Of a stretch of 64,000 nt of DNA, positions 57,088-64,000 are shown piece by piece; the stretch's first letter is position 1; every line of letters starts with the position of its first letter. The notes under the pieces were generated by a model, which saw nothing but the letters and a program-made list of their open reading frames with translations, was not told the origin of the DNA and did not search any database. Made by a program: the position numbers and the translations under genes. The stretch covers positions 49,875-113,874 of the forward strand of contig NZ_JAGGPT010000001.1 in the NCBI RefSeq assembly GCF_018613715.1. The letters are read 5' to 3'. The stretch comes from Chryseobacterium sp. ISL-6 (lineage in GTDB: Bacteria; Bacteroidota; Bacteroidia; Flavobacteriales; Weeksellaceae).

Positions 57088-58449
57088 CTATTTCCCCATC
57101 ATACCACCCATTCCCGGCATGTTTGGCATTTTGCTCATCATCTGCATCATCTGCTTTCCTTGAGGGCCTTGCATCATCTTCATCATTTTACCCATTTGAT
57201 CAAATTGCTTCATCAATTGGTTTACATCCTCAATCTTTCTTCCCGCACCTCTGGCAATTCTTTGTTTTCTCTGTGTATTAATAATAGAAGGTCTTCTTCT
57301 TTCATCCGGAGTCATAGAGTAGATGATCGCCTCAATATGTTTGAATGCATCGTCGCTGATCTCAACATCTTTAATTGCCTTTCCAACTCCTGGAATCATC
57401 CCCATTAAATCTTTCATATTACCCATCTTCTTGATCTGGTTAATTTGCTTCAAGAAGTCATCAAAGCCAAATTCATTTTTAGCAATTTTTTTATGAAGTT
57501 TTTTAGCTTCTTCTTCATCAAATTGCTCCTGAGCTCTTTCAACTAGGGAAACAACATCTCCCATTCCTAAGATTCTGTCAGCCATCCTTTCCGGGTAGAA
57601 AAGATCTAAAGCCTCCATTTTCTCTCCTGTAGAAATAAATTTGATTGGTTTTTCAACCACAGAACGGATCGTTAAAGCAGCACCCCCTCTTGTATCACCA
57701 TCTAATTTGGTAAGGACAACACCATCAAAATTCAGAGCCTCATTAAATGCTTTTGCTGTATTTACAGCATCCTGACCGGTCATGGAGTCAACAACAAATA
57801 ATGTTTCCTGAGGCTTGATGAAATAATGAACAGACTTGATCTCATTCATCATCTGCTCATCAATAGCCAAACGTCCTGCTGTATCCACGATTACAACATC
57901 GTGGCCGTTTGCTTTTGCAAAATTGATCGCATTTTCAGCAATTGTAGAAGGGTTTGTAGAACCTTCTTCTGTGAAAACAGGAACTCCGATCTGCCCCCCT
58001 AAAACTTTAAGCTGATCGATCGCAGCCGGACGATAAACGTCACATGCTACCAATAAAGGTTTTTTATTCTTTTTAGTATTTAAATAATTAGCTAGTTTCC
58101 CGGAAAACGTAGTTTTACCAGAACCCTGAAGACCCGCAATAAGAATTACTGAAGGTTTCCCAGAAAGATTAATGCCTTCCTGAGATCCACCCATCAAGTC
58201 GACTAATTCGTCATGAACAATTTTAGTCATCAACTGCCCCGGGGTAAGAGAAGTAAGGACATTCTCTCCTAAAGCTTTATCCTGAACTCTTTTAGTAAGA
58301 TCTTTTGCTACTTTATAATTAACATCGGCATCTACCAATGCTCTACGAATTTCTTTTACGGTTTCCGCGACATTGATTTCTGTAATTTTTCCACGTCCGG
58401 AAAGATTATGAAGCGCTTTGTCTAATTTATCCTGTAAACTATTAAACAT
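57088..58449 (-). CDS. ffh: Signal recognition particle protein Ffh
   Basis: A 453-residue SRP54 GTPase. The N domain (1-about 85, FNSLQDKLDKALHNLSGRGKI) precedes the G domain, with GLQGSGKTTFSGKLA (about 106-120), the DVYRPAA motif, DTAGR and TKLDGDTRGGAAL. The C-terminal M domain is methionine-rich (MGKMMKMMQGPQGKQMMQMM, then SKMPNMPGMGGMMGK) and binds 4.5S RNA and signal sequences. It targets membrane proteins to FtsY/SecYEG. It is a single gene convergent with the porin gene. Confidence 0.97.
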   Translation of the reverse strand: MFNSLQDKLDKALHNLSGRGKITEINVAETVKEIRRALVDADVNYKVAKDLTKRVQDKALGENVLTSLTPGQLMTKIVHDELVDLMGGSQEGINLSGKPSVILIAGLQGSGKTTFSGKLANYLNTKKNKKPLLVACDVYRPAAIDQLKVLGGQIGVPVFTEEGSTNPSTIAENAINFAKANGHDVVIVDTAGRLAIDEQMMNEIKSVHYFIKPQETLFVVDSMTGQDAVNTAKAFNEALNFDGVVLTKLDGDTRGGAALTIRSVVEKPIKFISTGEKMEALDLFYPERMADRILGMGDVVSLVERAQEQFDEEEAKKLHKKIAKNEFGFDDFLKQINQIKKMGNMKDLMGMIPGVGKAIKDVEISDDAFKHIEAIIYSMTPDERRRPSIINTQRKQRIARGAGRKIEDVNQLMKQFDQMGKMMKMMQGPQGKQMMQMMSKMPNMPGMGGMMGK

Positions 58450-58471
58450 ATTGATTGTAAATTATAGTCTG

Positions 58472-58479
58472 CAAAAATA
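58472..58479 (-). promoter_or_regulatory. ffh promoter -7 element
   Basis: The minus strand reads TATTTTTG (TAnnTTTG), 22 bases before the start codon. Confidence 0.5.
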
Positions 58480-58523
58480 AGGAATTTTTAATAATATATA
58501 TTATATAGAGGACAGAGATTTAT

Positions 58524-58553
58524 TTTGCTTAATAAATTATAATTATATTTTTG
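58524..58553 (+). promoter_or_regulatory. Full promoter directly abutting the small membrane gene
   Basis: TTTG (58524-58527), 18 bases, then TATTTTTG (58546-58553), followed after only 4 bases by ATG 58558. The transcript should be leaderless or nearly so. Confidence 0.65.
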
Positions 58554-58557
58554 CAAA

Positions 58558-58827
58558 ATGAATATTTGGAATAGCCTCATTATTGTACTTTTAATAATAG
58601 TCCTTAACAGTATAGTCTACATACTGTTTAAAAGATATTTGTATGGTAAACCGGATGCAGGAATGAAATTTCTTGTGGTTAACCTTTCCAAAGATGTTAT
58701 ATGGCTTATTATTTCTTTACTAATAATTGATAAAACAAAAGCCGATTTTTTGTTTATTGTGATTTGCTTTATCATCGCTTCTTTCCTTATATATTTATCT
58801 ATAATAAAACTGATTAACAAATCTTGA
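58558..58827 (+). CDS. Small membrane protein upstream of atpB (AtpI-like position)
   Basis: An 89-residue protein with three hydrophobic helices (about 4-24, 45-60 and 64-84) and a short basic loop, KRYLYGKPDAGMKF. It has no strong sequence signature. Its place just before atpB, its size and its helices fit the accessory subunit I (AtpI) found in this position in many atp operons, which helps c-ring assembly; this is an inference from position. A separate promoter lies before atpB (58859-58889), so it may be transcribed alone and by read-through. Confidence 0.6.
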   Translation: MNIWNSLIIVLLIIVLNSIVYILFKRYLYGKPDAGMKFLVVNLSKDVIWLIISLLIIDKTKADFLFIVICFIIASFLIYLSIIKLINKS

Positions 58828-58858
58828 CTTTTTTGATGATAAAAATCAATTTTTAATA

Positions 58859-58889
58859 TTGGTAAAGTTTAATAAAATCGATATATTTG
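58859..58889 (+). promoter_or_regulatory. atp operon promoter
   Basis: TTG (58859-58861), 20 bases, then TATATTTG (58882-58889), 20 bases before the atpB start codon. Confidence 0.65.
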
Positions 58890-58909
58890 CACACGATTAA
58901 AAAAGAGAT

Positions 58910-60037
58910 ATGAACAGAAAAATTTCTTCATTATTTTTCGCATTTTTATTTGTGTTTATTAGTGGTTTAGCTAATGCACAACATGAATCTGAAGGTGAGA
59001 AGGCAGCTGAAAAAGTAGAGCATACAGAAGCAGAAAAGGGCTTTAATGCTACCAAAATGATCATGGAACACATTGGTGATTCTAACGAATGGCATTTATG
59101 GACTACCAAAGATGATAATGGAGAAGAGCATCATGTTTCTGTTCCATTGCCAATAATTATTAAGGATAATGAAGGATGGCATACTTTCCTTTCAAGCAAT
59201 ATTGCTCATGGTCATGAACACGATGGGTATACATTAGAAGAAGGACAGGTTGTTTCTACTAAAGGAATTCAAAAAGCAACTTTGTTTGCTTTAATAAGTG
59301 GAAAACAAAAATCAAGCGATGTTTATTTCGATCTGTCAATTACAAAGAATGCCGCATCAATGTTCTTGTCAGTGATCTTTATGTTGGTTGTATTTATCAG
59401 CATGGCGAGAAATTATAAAAAATCTCAGCTTCCAAAAGGTTTTGGGAAAATAATGGAGCCTGTAATCGTATTTATCAGAGATGAAGTAGCGATACCAAAT
59501 ATTGGATCAGTGAAATATAAAAGATATATGCCTTACCTATTAACCGCATTTTTCTTTATCTGGTTTAATAACCTTTTTGGATTAGTTCCATTCTTTCCAG
59601 GTGGATCGAACCTTACAGGTAACATCGCAATTACTGCAGTTTTAGCTGTTATTACTTTATTAATTACTTTGTTCAGTGCTAATAAAGACTATTGGAAGCA
59701 TATTTTTATGCCACCAGTTCCTCTATTATTGTACCCAATTATGGTTCCAATTGAAATCATCGGGATCTTTACAAAGCCTTTCGCTTTAATGATGCGACTT
59801 TTTGCTAACATTACTGCAGGTCACATTATGATCTTAGCGATTATATCTTTGATCTTTATTTTTAAATCTCCATTCTTAGGATTTGCATCTGTACCATTAG
59901 CATTATTCGTTTCTGTATTGGAACTATTAGTTGCTGCGTTACAAGCTTATATATTCACAGTATTGTCAGCATTGTTTATTGGTATCGCTGTTGCAGAGCA
60001 CGAACACGAGCATGGACATGAAGAACACGCTCACTAA
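58910..60037 (+). CDS. atpB: ATP synthase F0 subunit a
   Basis: A 375-residue subunit a, longer than the E. coli protein (271). A signal-peptide-like start (SSLFFAFLFVFISGLANAQ) and an about 120-residue extension rich in Glu and His precede the membrane core. The core starts near residue 140 and contains PYLLTAFFFIWFNNLFGLVPF and the essential-arginine helix ALMMRLFANITAGH. The chain ends in a His/Glu tail (AEHEHEHGHEEHAH). It forms the proton half-channels next to the c-ring. The extension is usual for Bacteroidota. Confidence 0.95.
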   Translation: MNRKISSLFFAFLFVFISGLANAQHESEGEKAAEKVEHTEAEKGFNATKMIMEHIGDSNEWHLWTTKDDNGEEHHVSVPLPIIIKDNEGWHTFLSSNIAHGHEHDGYTLEEGQVVSTKGIQKATLFALISGKQKSSDVYFDLSITKNAASMFLSVIFMLVVFISMARNYKKSQLPKGFGKIMEPVIVFIRDEVAIPNIGSVKYKRYMPYLLTAFFFIWFNNLFGLVPFFPGGSNLTGNIAITAVLAVITLLITLFSANKDYWKHIFMPPVPLLLYPIMVPIEIIGIFTKPFALMMRLFANITAGHIMILAIISLIFIFKSPFLGFASVPLALFVSVLELLVAALQAYIFTVLSALFIGIAVAEHEHEHGHEEHAH

Positions 60038-60084
60038 AAGAGCTTTTAATTTTAAAATAATTTTTAACTAAATATTTATTTATT

Positions 60085-60303
60085 ATGGATTTATCAACTG
60101 GAGCAGGATTAATTTACGTAGGAATTGGTTTAGCAGTATTAGGAGTAGGTCTTGGTATTGGTAAAATCGGAGGTCACGCAATGGATGCTATCGCTAGACA
60201 ACCAGAACAAGCTGGTAAGATTCAAGGAGCAATGCTTATTGCTGCTGGTCTTATTGAAGGTGCTGGTCTTATCGCGATCATCTTTGGTGCTTTCATCAAG
60301 TAA
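60085..60303 (+). CDS. atpE: ATP synthase F0 subunit c
   Basis: A 72-residue two-helix proteolipid. Helix 1 is GLIYVGIGLAVLGVGLGIG, with the glycine-rich packing face; the loop is ARQPEQ; helix 2 is MLIAAGLIEGAGLIAIIFG, carrying the ion-carrying Glu58. The residue after Glu58 is Gly and no helix-1 glutamine faces it, so the sodium-binding set is missing and proton coupling is expected. It forms the rotor ring. A stable hairpin follows the gene. Confidence 0.96.
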   Translation: MDLSTGAGLIYVGIGLAVLGVGLGIGKIGGHAMDAIARQPEQAGKIQGAMLIAAGLIEGAGLIAIIFGAFIK

Positions 60304-60319
60304 TTATCCTCAAAGAAAT

Positions 60320-60356
60320 ATTCTTAGCAGTGAAGCGGTTGGCTGCTGCTAAGAAT
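60320..60356 (+). other. Stable hairpin between atpE and atpF
   Basis: ATTCTTAGCAG (60320-60330) pairs perfectly with CTGCTAAGAAT (60346-60356) around a 15-base loop; only a short TTTT follows. It is a candidate mRNA-processing, stabilising or partial-termination element that would raise subunit c over downstream subunits. Confidence 0.65.
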
Positions 60357-60406
60357 TTTAAAAAGATATCCATAAAATTATCACATTAAAAAAAGAATTT
60401 ACAGAT

Positions 60407-60901
60407 ATGGGAATTATTGAACCTGGAATTGGACTTTTGTTTTGGATGACGCTTACTTTTGTTATCCTGTTGTTTCTTTTAGCAAAATTCGCTTGGAAAC
60501 CAATTGTTAATGCAGTAAACGACAGAGAAACTTCTATTGTTGATGCATTAAATCAAGCTAAATTGGCTAAAAAAGAAATGGAAGATCTTAAAGCTGATAA
60601 CGAAAGAATCATTCGTGAAGCTAAAATTGAAAGAGATGCTATCCTTAAAGAAGCAAGAGAAATTAAAGATAGAATTGTAGGAGAAGCTAAAGATGTTGCT
60701 AAATCTGAAGGCGATAAATTGATCGCAGCGGCCAAACAGACTATTGAAACTGAGAAAAATGCTGCTATGGCAGATATCAAAACTCAAATTGGTGCTTTAT
60801 CTGTAAATATCGCTGAGTCTATCCTTAAACAAAAATTAGACAACAACGAAGCTCAAAACGAGTTGGTTCAAAATTATTTAAACAAATCTAATCTTAACTA
60901 A
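60407..60901 (+). CDS. atpF: ATP synthase F0 subunit b
   Basis: A 164-residue subunit b. One N-terminal membrane helix (GLLFWMTLTFVILLFLLAKF, about 9-28) is followed by KPIVNAVNDRE and a long charged coiled-coil (about 40-150) that forms the peripheral stalk and contacts subunit delta. It ends 2 bases before the atpH start. Confidence 0.95.
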   Translation: MGIIEPGIGLLFWMTLTFVILLFLLAKFAWKPIVNAVNDRETSIVDALNQAKLAKKEMEDLKADNERIIREAKIERDAILKEAREIKDRIVGEAKDVAKSEGDKLIAAAKQTIETEKNAAMADIKTQIGALSVNIAESILKQKLDNNEAQNELVQNYLNKSNLN

Positions 60902-60903
60902 TA

Positions 60904-61443
60904 ATGCTTACATCTAAAGTAGCTAAAAGATATGCACAAGGTTTGCTGGATTTCACAAATGAATCCGGACAAACAGCTACTGTGTTTTCTGAAATGAAAG
61001 ATGTAGTGAAGTTAATGTCTGAATCCGTGGATTTAAACAAATTCTTCCTTACCCCTTACATTGATGCTAAAAAGAAAACAGAAGTAGCAAATGAGATTTT
61101 TAAAGGTTTATCACTTTCTTCTCAGAATTTAATCAGATTGGTTATTAAACAAGGACGTGAAAATCAACTTAAGAATATCGCTCAGGAATTTATCAACAAA
61201 GTGGAAGATATCAATGGTGTATTAAGAATAACGCTTACTACGGCTACTGAGCTTTCAAAAGAGAATATAGATCAAATTTTGAAATCTACCAATTTGGTTA
61301 GTAATACTTCAAATTTCGATTTGAAAGTAAATGTGAATCCTAAAATTTTAGGAGGTTATATTTTAAGAGTGGGAGACCAGCAGATCGATGCATCTGTGAA
61401 AAACAAACTGAATCAGGTTAAAAAAGATTTTCAATTAAATTAA
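60904..61443 (+). CDS. atpH: ATP synthase F1 subunit delta
   Basis: A 179-residue OSCP/delta subunit. The N-terminal helical domain starts SKVAKRYAQGLLDFTNE, the family start (AxRYAxAL). The C-terminal part has ITLTTATELSKENIDQI and NPKILGGYILRVGDQQIDASVKNKLNQV (two parts), the delta signature (GG-ILRVGD). It links the peripheral stalk to F1. Confidence 0.95.
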   Translation: MLTSKVAKRYAQGLLDFTNESGQTATVFSEMKDVVKLMSESVDLNKFFLTPYIDAKKKTEVANEIFKGLSLSSQNLIRLVIKQGRENQLKNIAQEFINKVEDINGVLRITLTTATELSKENIDQILKSTNLVSNTSNFDLKVNVNPKILGGYILRVGDQQIDASVKNKLNQVKKDFQLN

Positions 61444-61461
61444 GATAAAAACAACCATACA

Positions 61462-63039
61462 ATGGCAGAAATAAATCCGGCAGAAGTATCTGCGATCTTA
61501 AAACAGCAATTGGCCAACTTCGATACTCAATCAAACGTTGAGGAAGTAGGTACAGTTTTAACCATCGGTGATGGAATTGCTCGTGTATACGGGTTAGAAA
61601 ACGTACAATACGGAGAGTTGGTTAAATTTTCTAGTGATGTAGAAGGTATTGTACTTAACCTTGAAGAAGACAACGTAGGTGTTGCTCTTTTGGGAGAAAG
61701 TAAATTAGTTAGAGAAGGAGATACAGTAAGAAGAACAAAAAGAATTTCTTCTATTAAAGTAGGAGAAGGAATGTTAGGAAGAGTAGTAGATACTCTTGGT
61801 AACCCTATCGATGGTAAAGGTCCTATTACTGGGGATTTATATGAAATGCCATTGGAAAGAAAAGCTCCTGGAGTTATCTTTAGACAACCGGTAACTGAAC
61901 CGTTACAGACAGGTATCGTTGCTATCGACTCTATGATTCCTGTAGGAAGAGGACAAAGAGAGCTTATCATTGGTGACAGACAAACAGGTAAAACTACTGT
62001 TGCTATTGATACGATCATCAACCAAAAAGAATTTTTTGATGCAGGAAAGCCTGTATATTGTATATATGTTGCAATCGGACAGAAAGCTTCTACAGTAGCT
62101 CAAATCGTTAAAACGCTTTCTGATAAAGGAGCTTTAGAGTATACGGTTATTGTTGCAGCTAATGCATCAGATCCGGTTCCAATGCAGGTGTACTCTGCTA
62201 TGGCAGGTGCTTCTATCGGAGAGTTCTTCAGAGACACTGGTAGACCAGCTCTTATTGTTTATGATGATTTATCTAAACAAGCTGTTGCTTACCGTGAGCT
62301 TTCTCTACTATTAAGAAGACCACCGGGACGTGAGGCTTACCCTGGAGACGTTTTCTATCTTCACTCAAGATTATTGGAAAGAGCTGCAAAAGTAATTGCT
62401 GATGATACTATCGCAAGCCAAATGAATGACTTACCTGAGTCTTTAAGACCTTTAGTAAAGGGTGGTGGTTCATTAACTGCACTTCCAATTATTGAAACTC
62501 AAGCTGGTGACGTTTCTGCATATATTCCTACTAACGTAATTTCGATTACAGATGGACAGATCTTCTTGGAATCTGATTTATTCAACTCCGGAGTTCGTCC
62601 TGCAATTAACGTAGGTATCTCTGTATCGAGAGTAGGAGGTAATGCACAGATCAAATCAATGAAAAAAGTTTCTGGTACATTAAAACTTGACCAGGCTCAA
62701 TATAAAGAACTTGAAGCATTTGCTAAATTCGGTTCTGACCTTGATGCTTCTACTTTAGCAGTAATCTCTAAAGGAGAAAGAAACGTGGAACTTCTTAAGC
62801 AACCAGTTAACTCTCCACTTCCTGTAGATAGCCAGGTAGCTATGATCTATGCAGGTACTGAGAACTTGTTGAGAAACGTTCCTATCAGAAAAGTAAAAGA
62901 ATTCCAAATTGAATATATCGCTTTCCTAAGATCTAAGCACCCTGAAACTATGGCTGCTATTAAAGCTGGGAAAATCGATAATGAAATTACAGACGTTCTT
63001 AAGCAAGCTGCTAACGATTTAGCTTCAAAATATAATTAA
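61462..63039 (+). CDS. atpA: ATP synthase F1 subunit alpha
   Basis: A 525-residue alpha subunit. The N-terminal beta-barrel (about 25-95, [20 protein letters not shown]) is followed by the nucleotide-binding domain with Walker A GDRQTGKT (about 172-179), [18 protein letters not shown], and [28 protein letters not shown] (in parts). The C-terminal helical domain ends in [10 protein letters not shown]. It carries the non-catalytic nucleotide sites of F1. A 66-base gap with a two-part palindrome separates it from atpG. Confidence 0.97.
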   Translation: MAEINPAEVSAILKQQLANFDTQSNVEEVGTVLTIGDGIARVYGLENVQYGELVKFSSDVEGIVLNLEEDNVGVALLGESKLVREGDTVRRTKRISSIKVGEGMLGRVVDTLGNPIDGKGPITGDLYEMPLERKAPGVIFRQPVTEPLQTGIVAIDSMIPVGRGQRELIIGDRQTGKTTVAIDTIINQKEFFDAGKPVYCIYVAIGQKASTVAQIVKTLSDKGALEYTVIVAANASDPVPMQVYSAMAGASIGEFFRDTGRPALIVYDDLSKQAVAYRELSLLLRRPPGREAYPGDVFYLHSRLLERAAKVIADDTIASQMNDLPESLRPLVKGGGSLTALPIIETQAGDVSAYIPTNVISITDGQIFLESDLFNSGVRPAINVGISVSRVGGNAQIKSMKKVSGTLKLDQAQYKELEAFAKFGSDLDASTLAVISKGERNVELLKQPVNSPLPVDSQVAMIYAGTENLLRNVPIRKVKEFQIEYIAFLRSKHPETMAAIKAGKIDNEITDVLKQAANDLASKYN

Positions 63040-63043
63040 AAAA

Positions 63044-63097
63044 TTCAATGTTTAAGGTTTGAAGCAAGTCTTTGAACCTTAAACTTTATACATTGAA
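63044..63097 (+). other. Two-part palindrome between atpA and atpG
   Basis: The outer arms TTCAATGT (63044-63051) and ACATTGAA (63090-63097) enclose inner arms TTTAAGGTT (63051-63059) and AACCTTAAA (63075-63083), with a bulge on the right side. It fills almost the whole intergenic gap and should fold in the mRNA just before the atpG start. Confidence 0.6.
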
Positions 63098-63105
63098 AAC
63101 ATAAA

Positions 63106-63969
63106 ATGGCAAACTTAAAAGAAATACGAGGAAGAATCAGTTCAATTTCATCTACGATGCAGATTACACGTGCTATGAAAATGGTTTCAGCAGCGAAACT
63201 TAAAAAAGCGCAAGATGCAATCGTAATGTTAAGACCTTATTCTGAAAAATTACAAGAAATCATCCAGAATGTAAATTCTAGTTCAGATCCTGATCAGGTT
63301 TCTATTTATGCTCAGAAAAGAGAAGTTAAAAGAGTTCTTTTTATTGCTGTTACTTCAAATAGAGGTCTTGCGGGAGCTTTTAACTCATCTATTGTAAAAG
63401 AGCTTAATATTCAGTTTCAGAATAACGCTCAATATGAGATCGAAGTTCTTACAATTGGTAAAAAAGCATATGATGCTGTAAGAAGAAGCCGTACTGTATA
63501 TTCAAATGAAAGCGCTGTTTTTGATAATTTGAACTTTGATGCTGTTTCCAACCTTACTGAAGGAGTAATGAATAGCTTCAAGGAAGGGAAGTTTGACGAA
63601 GTTTATTTAATTTATAATAAATTTGTTAATGCTGCAACTCAGGAAGTTACTAAAGAACAGCTTCTTCCGATTTTGATGCCCGAAACTACAGAACCTCAGG
63701 TAGAAACAGATTATATTTTTGAACCTAATAAAAATGAGATTTTGGATAATTTGATTCCAAAGTCAATTAAAACACAGGTTTTCAAAGCTGTTTTAGATTC
63801 AGTAGCATCTGAACATGGAGCGAGAATGACTGCAATGCATAAAGCAACAGATAATGCTCAATCTTTAAAGAATGATTTAGTAATCTTCTATAACAAAGCA
63901 AGACAAGCTGCTATTACAAACGAGATCTTGGAAATCGTTTCCGGAGCAGAAGCTTTGAAAAATTCTTAA
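63106..63969 (+). CDS. atpG: ATP synthase F1 subunit gamma
   Basis: A 287-residue gamma subunit. The N-terminal coiled-coil is LKEIRGRISSISSTMQITRAMKMVSAAKLKKAQ (in parts), the family signature. The central Rossmann-like part has VTSNRGLAGAFNSSIVK, and the C-terminal helix ASEHGARMTAMHKATDNAQ returns to the coiled-coil. It is the rotating shaft of F1. The 31 bases after the stop start an A-rich stem-like sequence, so the operon probably ends here without atpD and atpC. Confidence 0.96.
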   Translation: MANLKEIRGRISSISSTMQITRAMKMVSAAKLKKAQDAIVMLRPYSEKLQEIIQNVNSSSDPDQVSIYAQKREVKRVLFIAVTSNRGLAGAFNSSIVKELNIQFQNNAQYEIEVLTIGKKAYDAVRRSRTVYSNESAVFDNLNFDAVSNLTEGVMNSFKEGKFDEVYLIYNKFVNAATQEVTKEQLLPILMPETTEPQVETDYIFEPNKNEILDNLIPKSIKTQVFKAVLDSVASEHGARMTAMHKATDNAQSLKNDLVIFYNKARQAAITNEILEIVSGAEALKNS

Positions 63970-64000
63970 AATATTATTAAAATAACAAAAAAAAGCATCG

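Noticed and set aside
61527..62021. 164-codon open frame antisense to atpA
   Set aside because: It lies fully inside the strongly conserved atpA coding region on the other strand; its composition (Ser/Pro/Leu-rich) is that of a codon-bias shadow and it has no start context or motif.
1..64000. tRNA, rRNA, CRISPR, insertion sequence or prophage
   Set aside because: I looked through the intergenic gaps on both strands and found no cloverleaf, regularly spaced direct repeats, transposase or phage genes; the hairpins present are terminators or short palindromes.

Overview
The window is a chromosomal segment from a low-GC Bacteroidota bacterium, most likely a flavobacterium close to Chryseobacterium (family Weeksellaceae). 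The evidence is as follows. Start codons are AT-rich with almost no Shine-Dalgarno sequences. The Bacteroidota promoter signature TAnnTTTG (sometimes with TTTG/TTG about 17-20 nt upstream) recurs in front of genes on both strands. Many signal peptides end in AQ. The ATP synthase operon stops at atpG, and protein families such as TIGR01777 epimerases, HPP proteins and GCS2/ATP-grasp clusters are present. I see no rRNA, tRNA, CRISPR array, prophage or insertion sequence.

Layout. 1-7120 (mostly minus): a truncated secreted protein, a translationally coupled DUF4406/nudK pair, a Crp-type regulator, and a probable five-gene operon (arginase-fold enzyme, HPP membrane protein, Zn-ribbon protein, TIGR01777 epimerase, short UvrA-like ATPase). 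7291-12587: tail-less ssb and an HRDC protein, hisS, a ketopantoate-reductase-type enzyme, an acetyltransferase, a methyltransferase and a YtxH-like protein. 12684-17348: a complete cyanophycin module, with isoaspartyl peptidase and cyanophycinase divergent from cyanophycin synthetase.

17393-26796 (minus) is the most interesting stretch: three ATP-grasp-type ligases, a GCS2 (YbdK-type) carboxylate-amine ligase, a stand-alone class I glutamine amidotransferase, two alpha/beta-hydrolases (one fused to a glycogen-binding-type domain), a leucyl aminopeptidase and a small membrane protein. It looks like a pathway that makes and turns over an amide- or peptide-bonded compound whose identity I cannot name. 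It is bounded on one side by the cyanophycin genes and on the other by the divergent glycogen operon glgB-glgA-lipoprotein-glgC (27008-32181), so nitrogen reserve, unknown amide product and carbon reserve lie side by side.

32251-47653: an SRPBCC protein, sucAB (2-oxoglutarate dehydrogenase E1/E2), apaG, a DnaQ-like exonuclease, a glycosyltransferase/acyltransferase pair, a thioredoxin-like protein, an aldehyde dehydrogenase, and a tripartite efflux operon (TolC-HlyD-MFS) divergent from an AraC regulator. 47757-64000: the rpsF-rpsR-rplI operon, a ClC chloride channel, a branched-chain-type E2, a SAM hydrolase-family protein, phoH with a long structured leader, three tandem outer-membrane beta-barrel genes, ffh, and the F0F1 ATP synthase operon atpB-E-F-H-A-G with two intergenic hairpins. 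The only gene-free stretch over 300 bases is 53401-53780, described below as the phoH leader.
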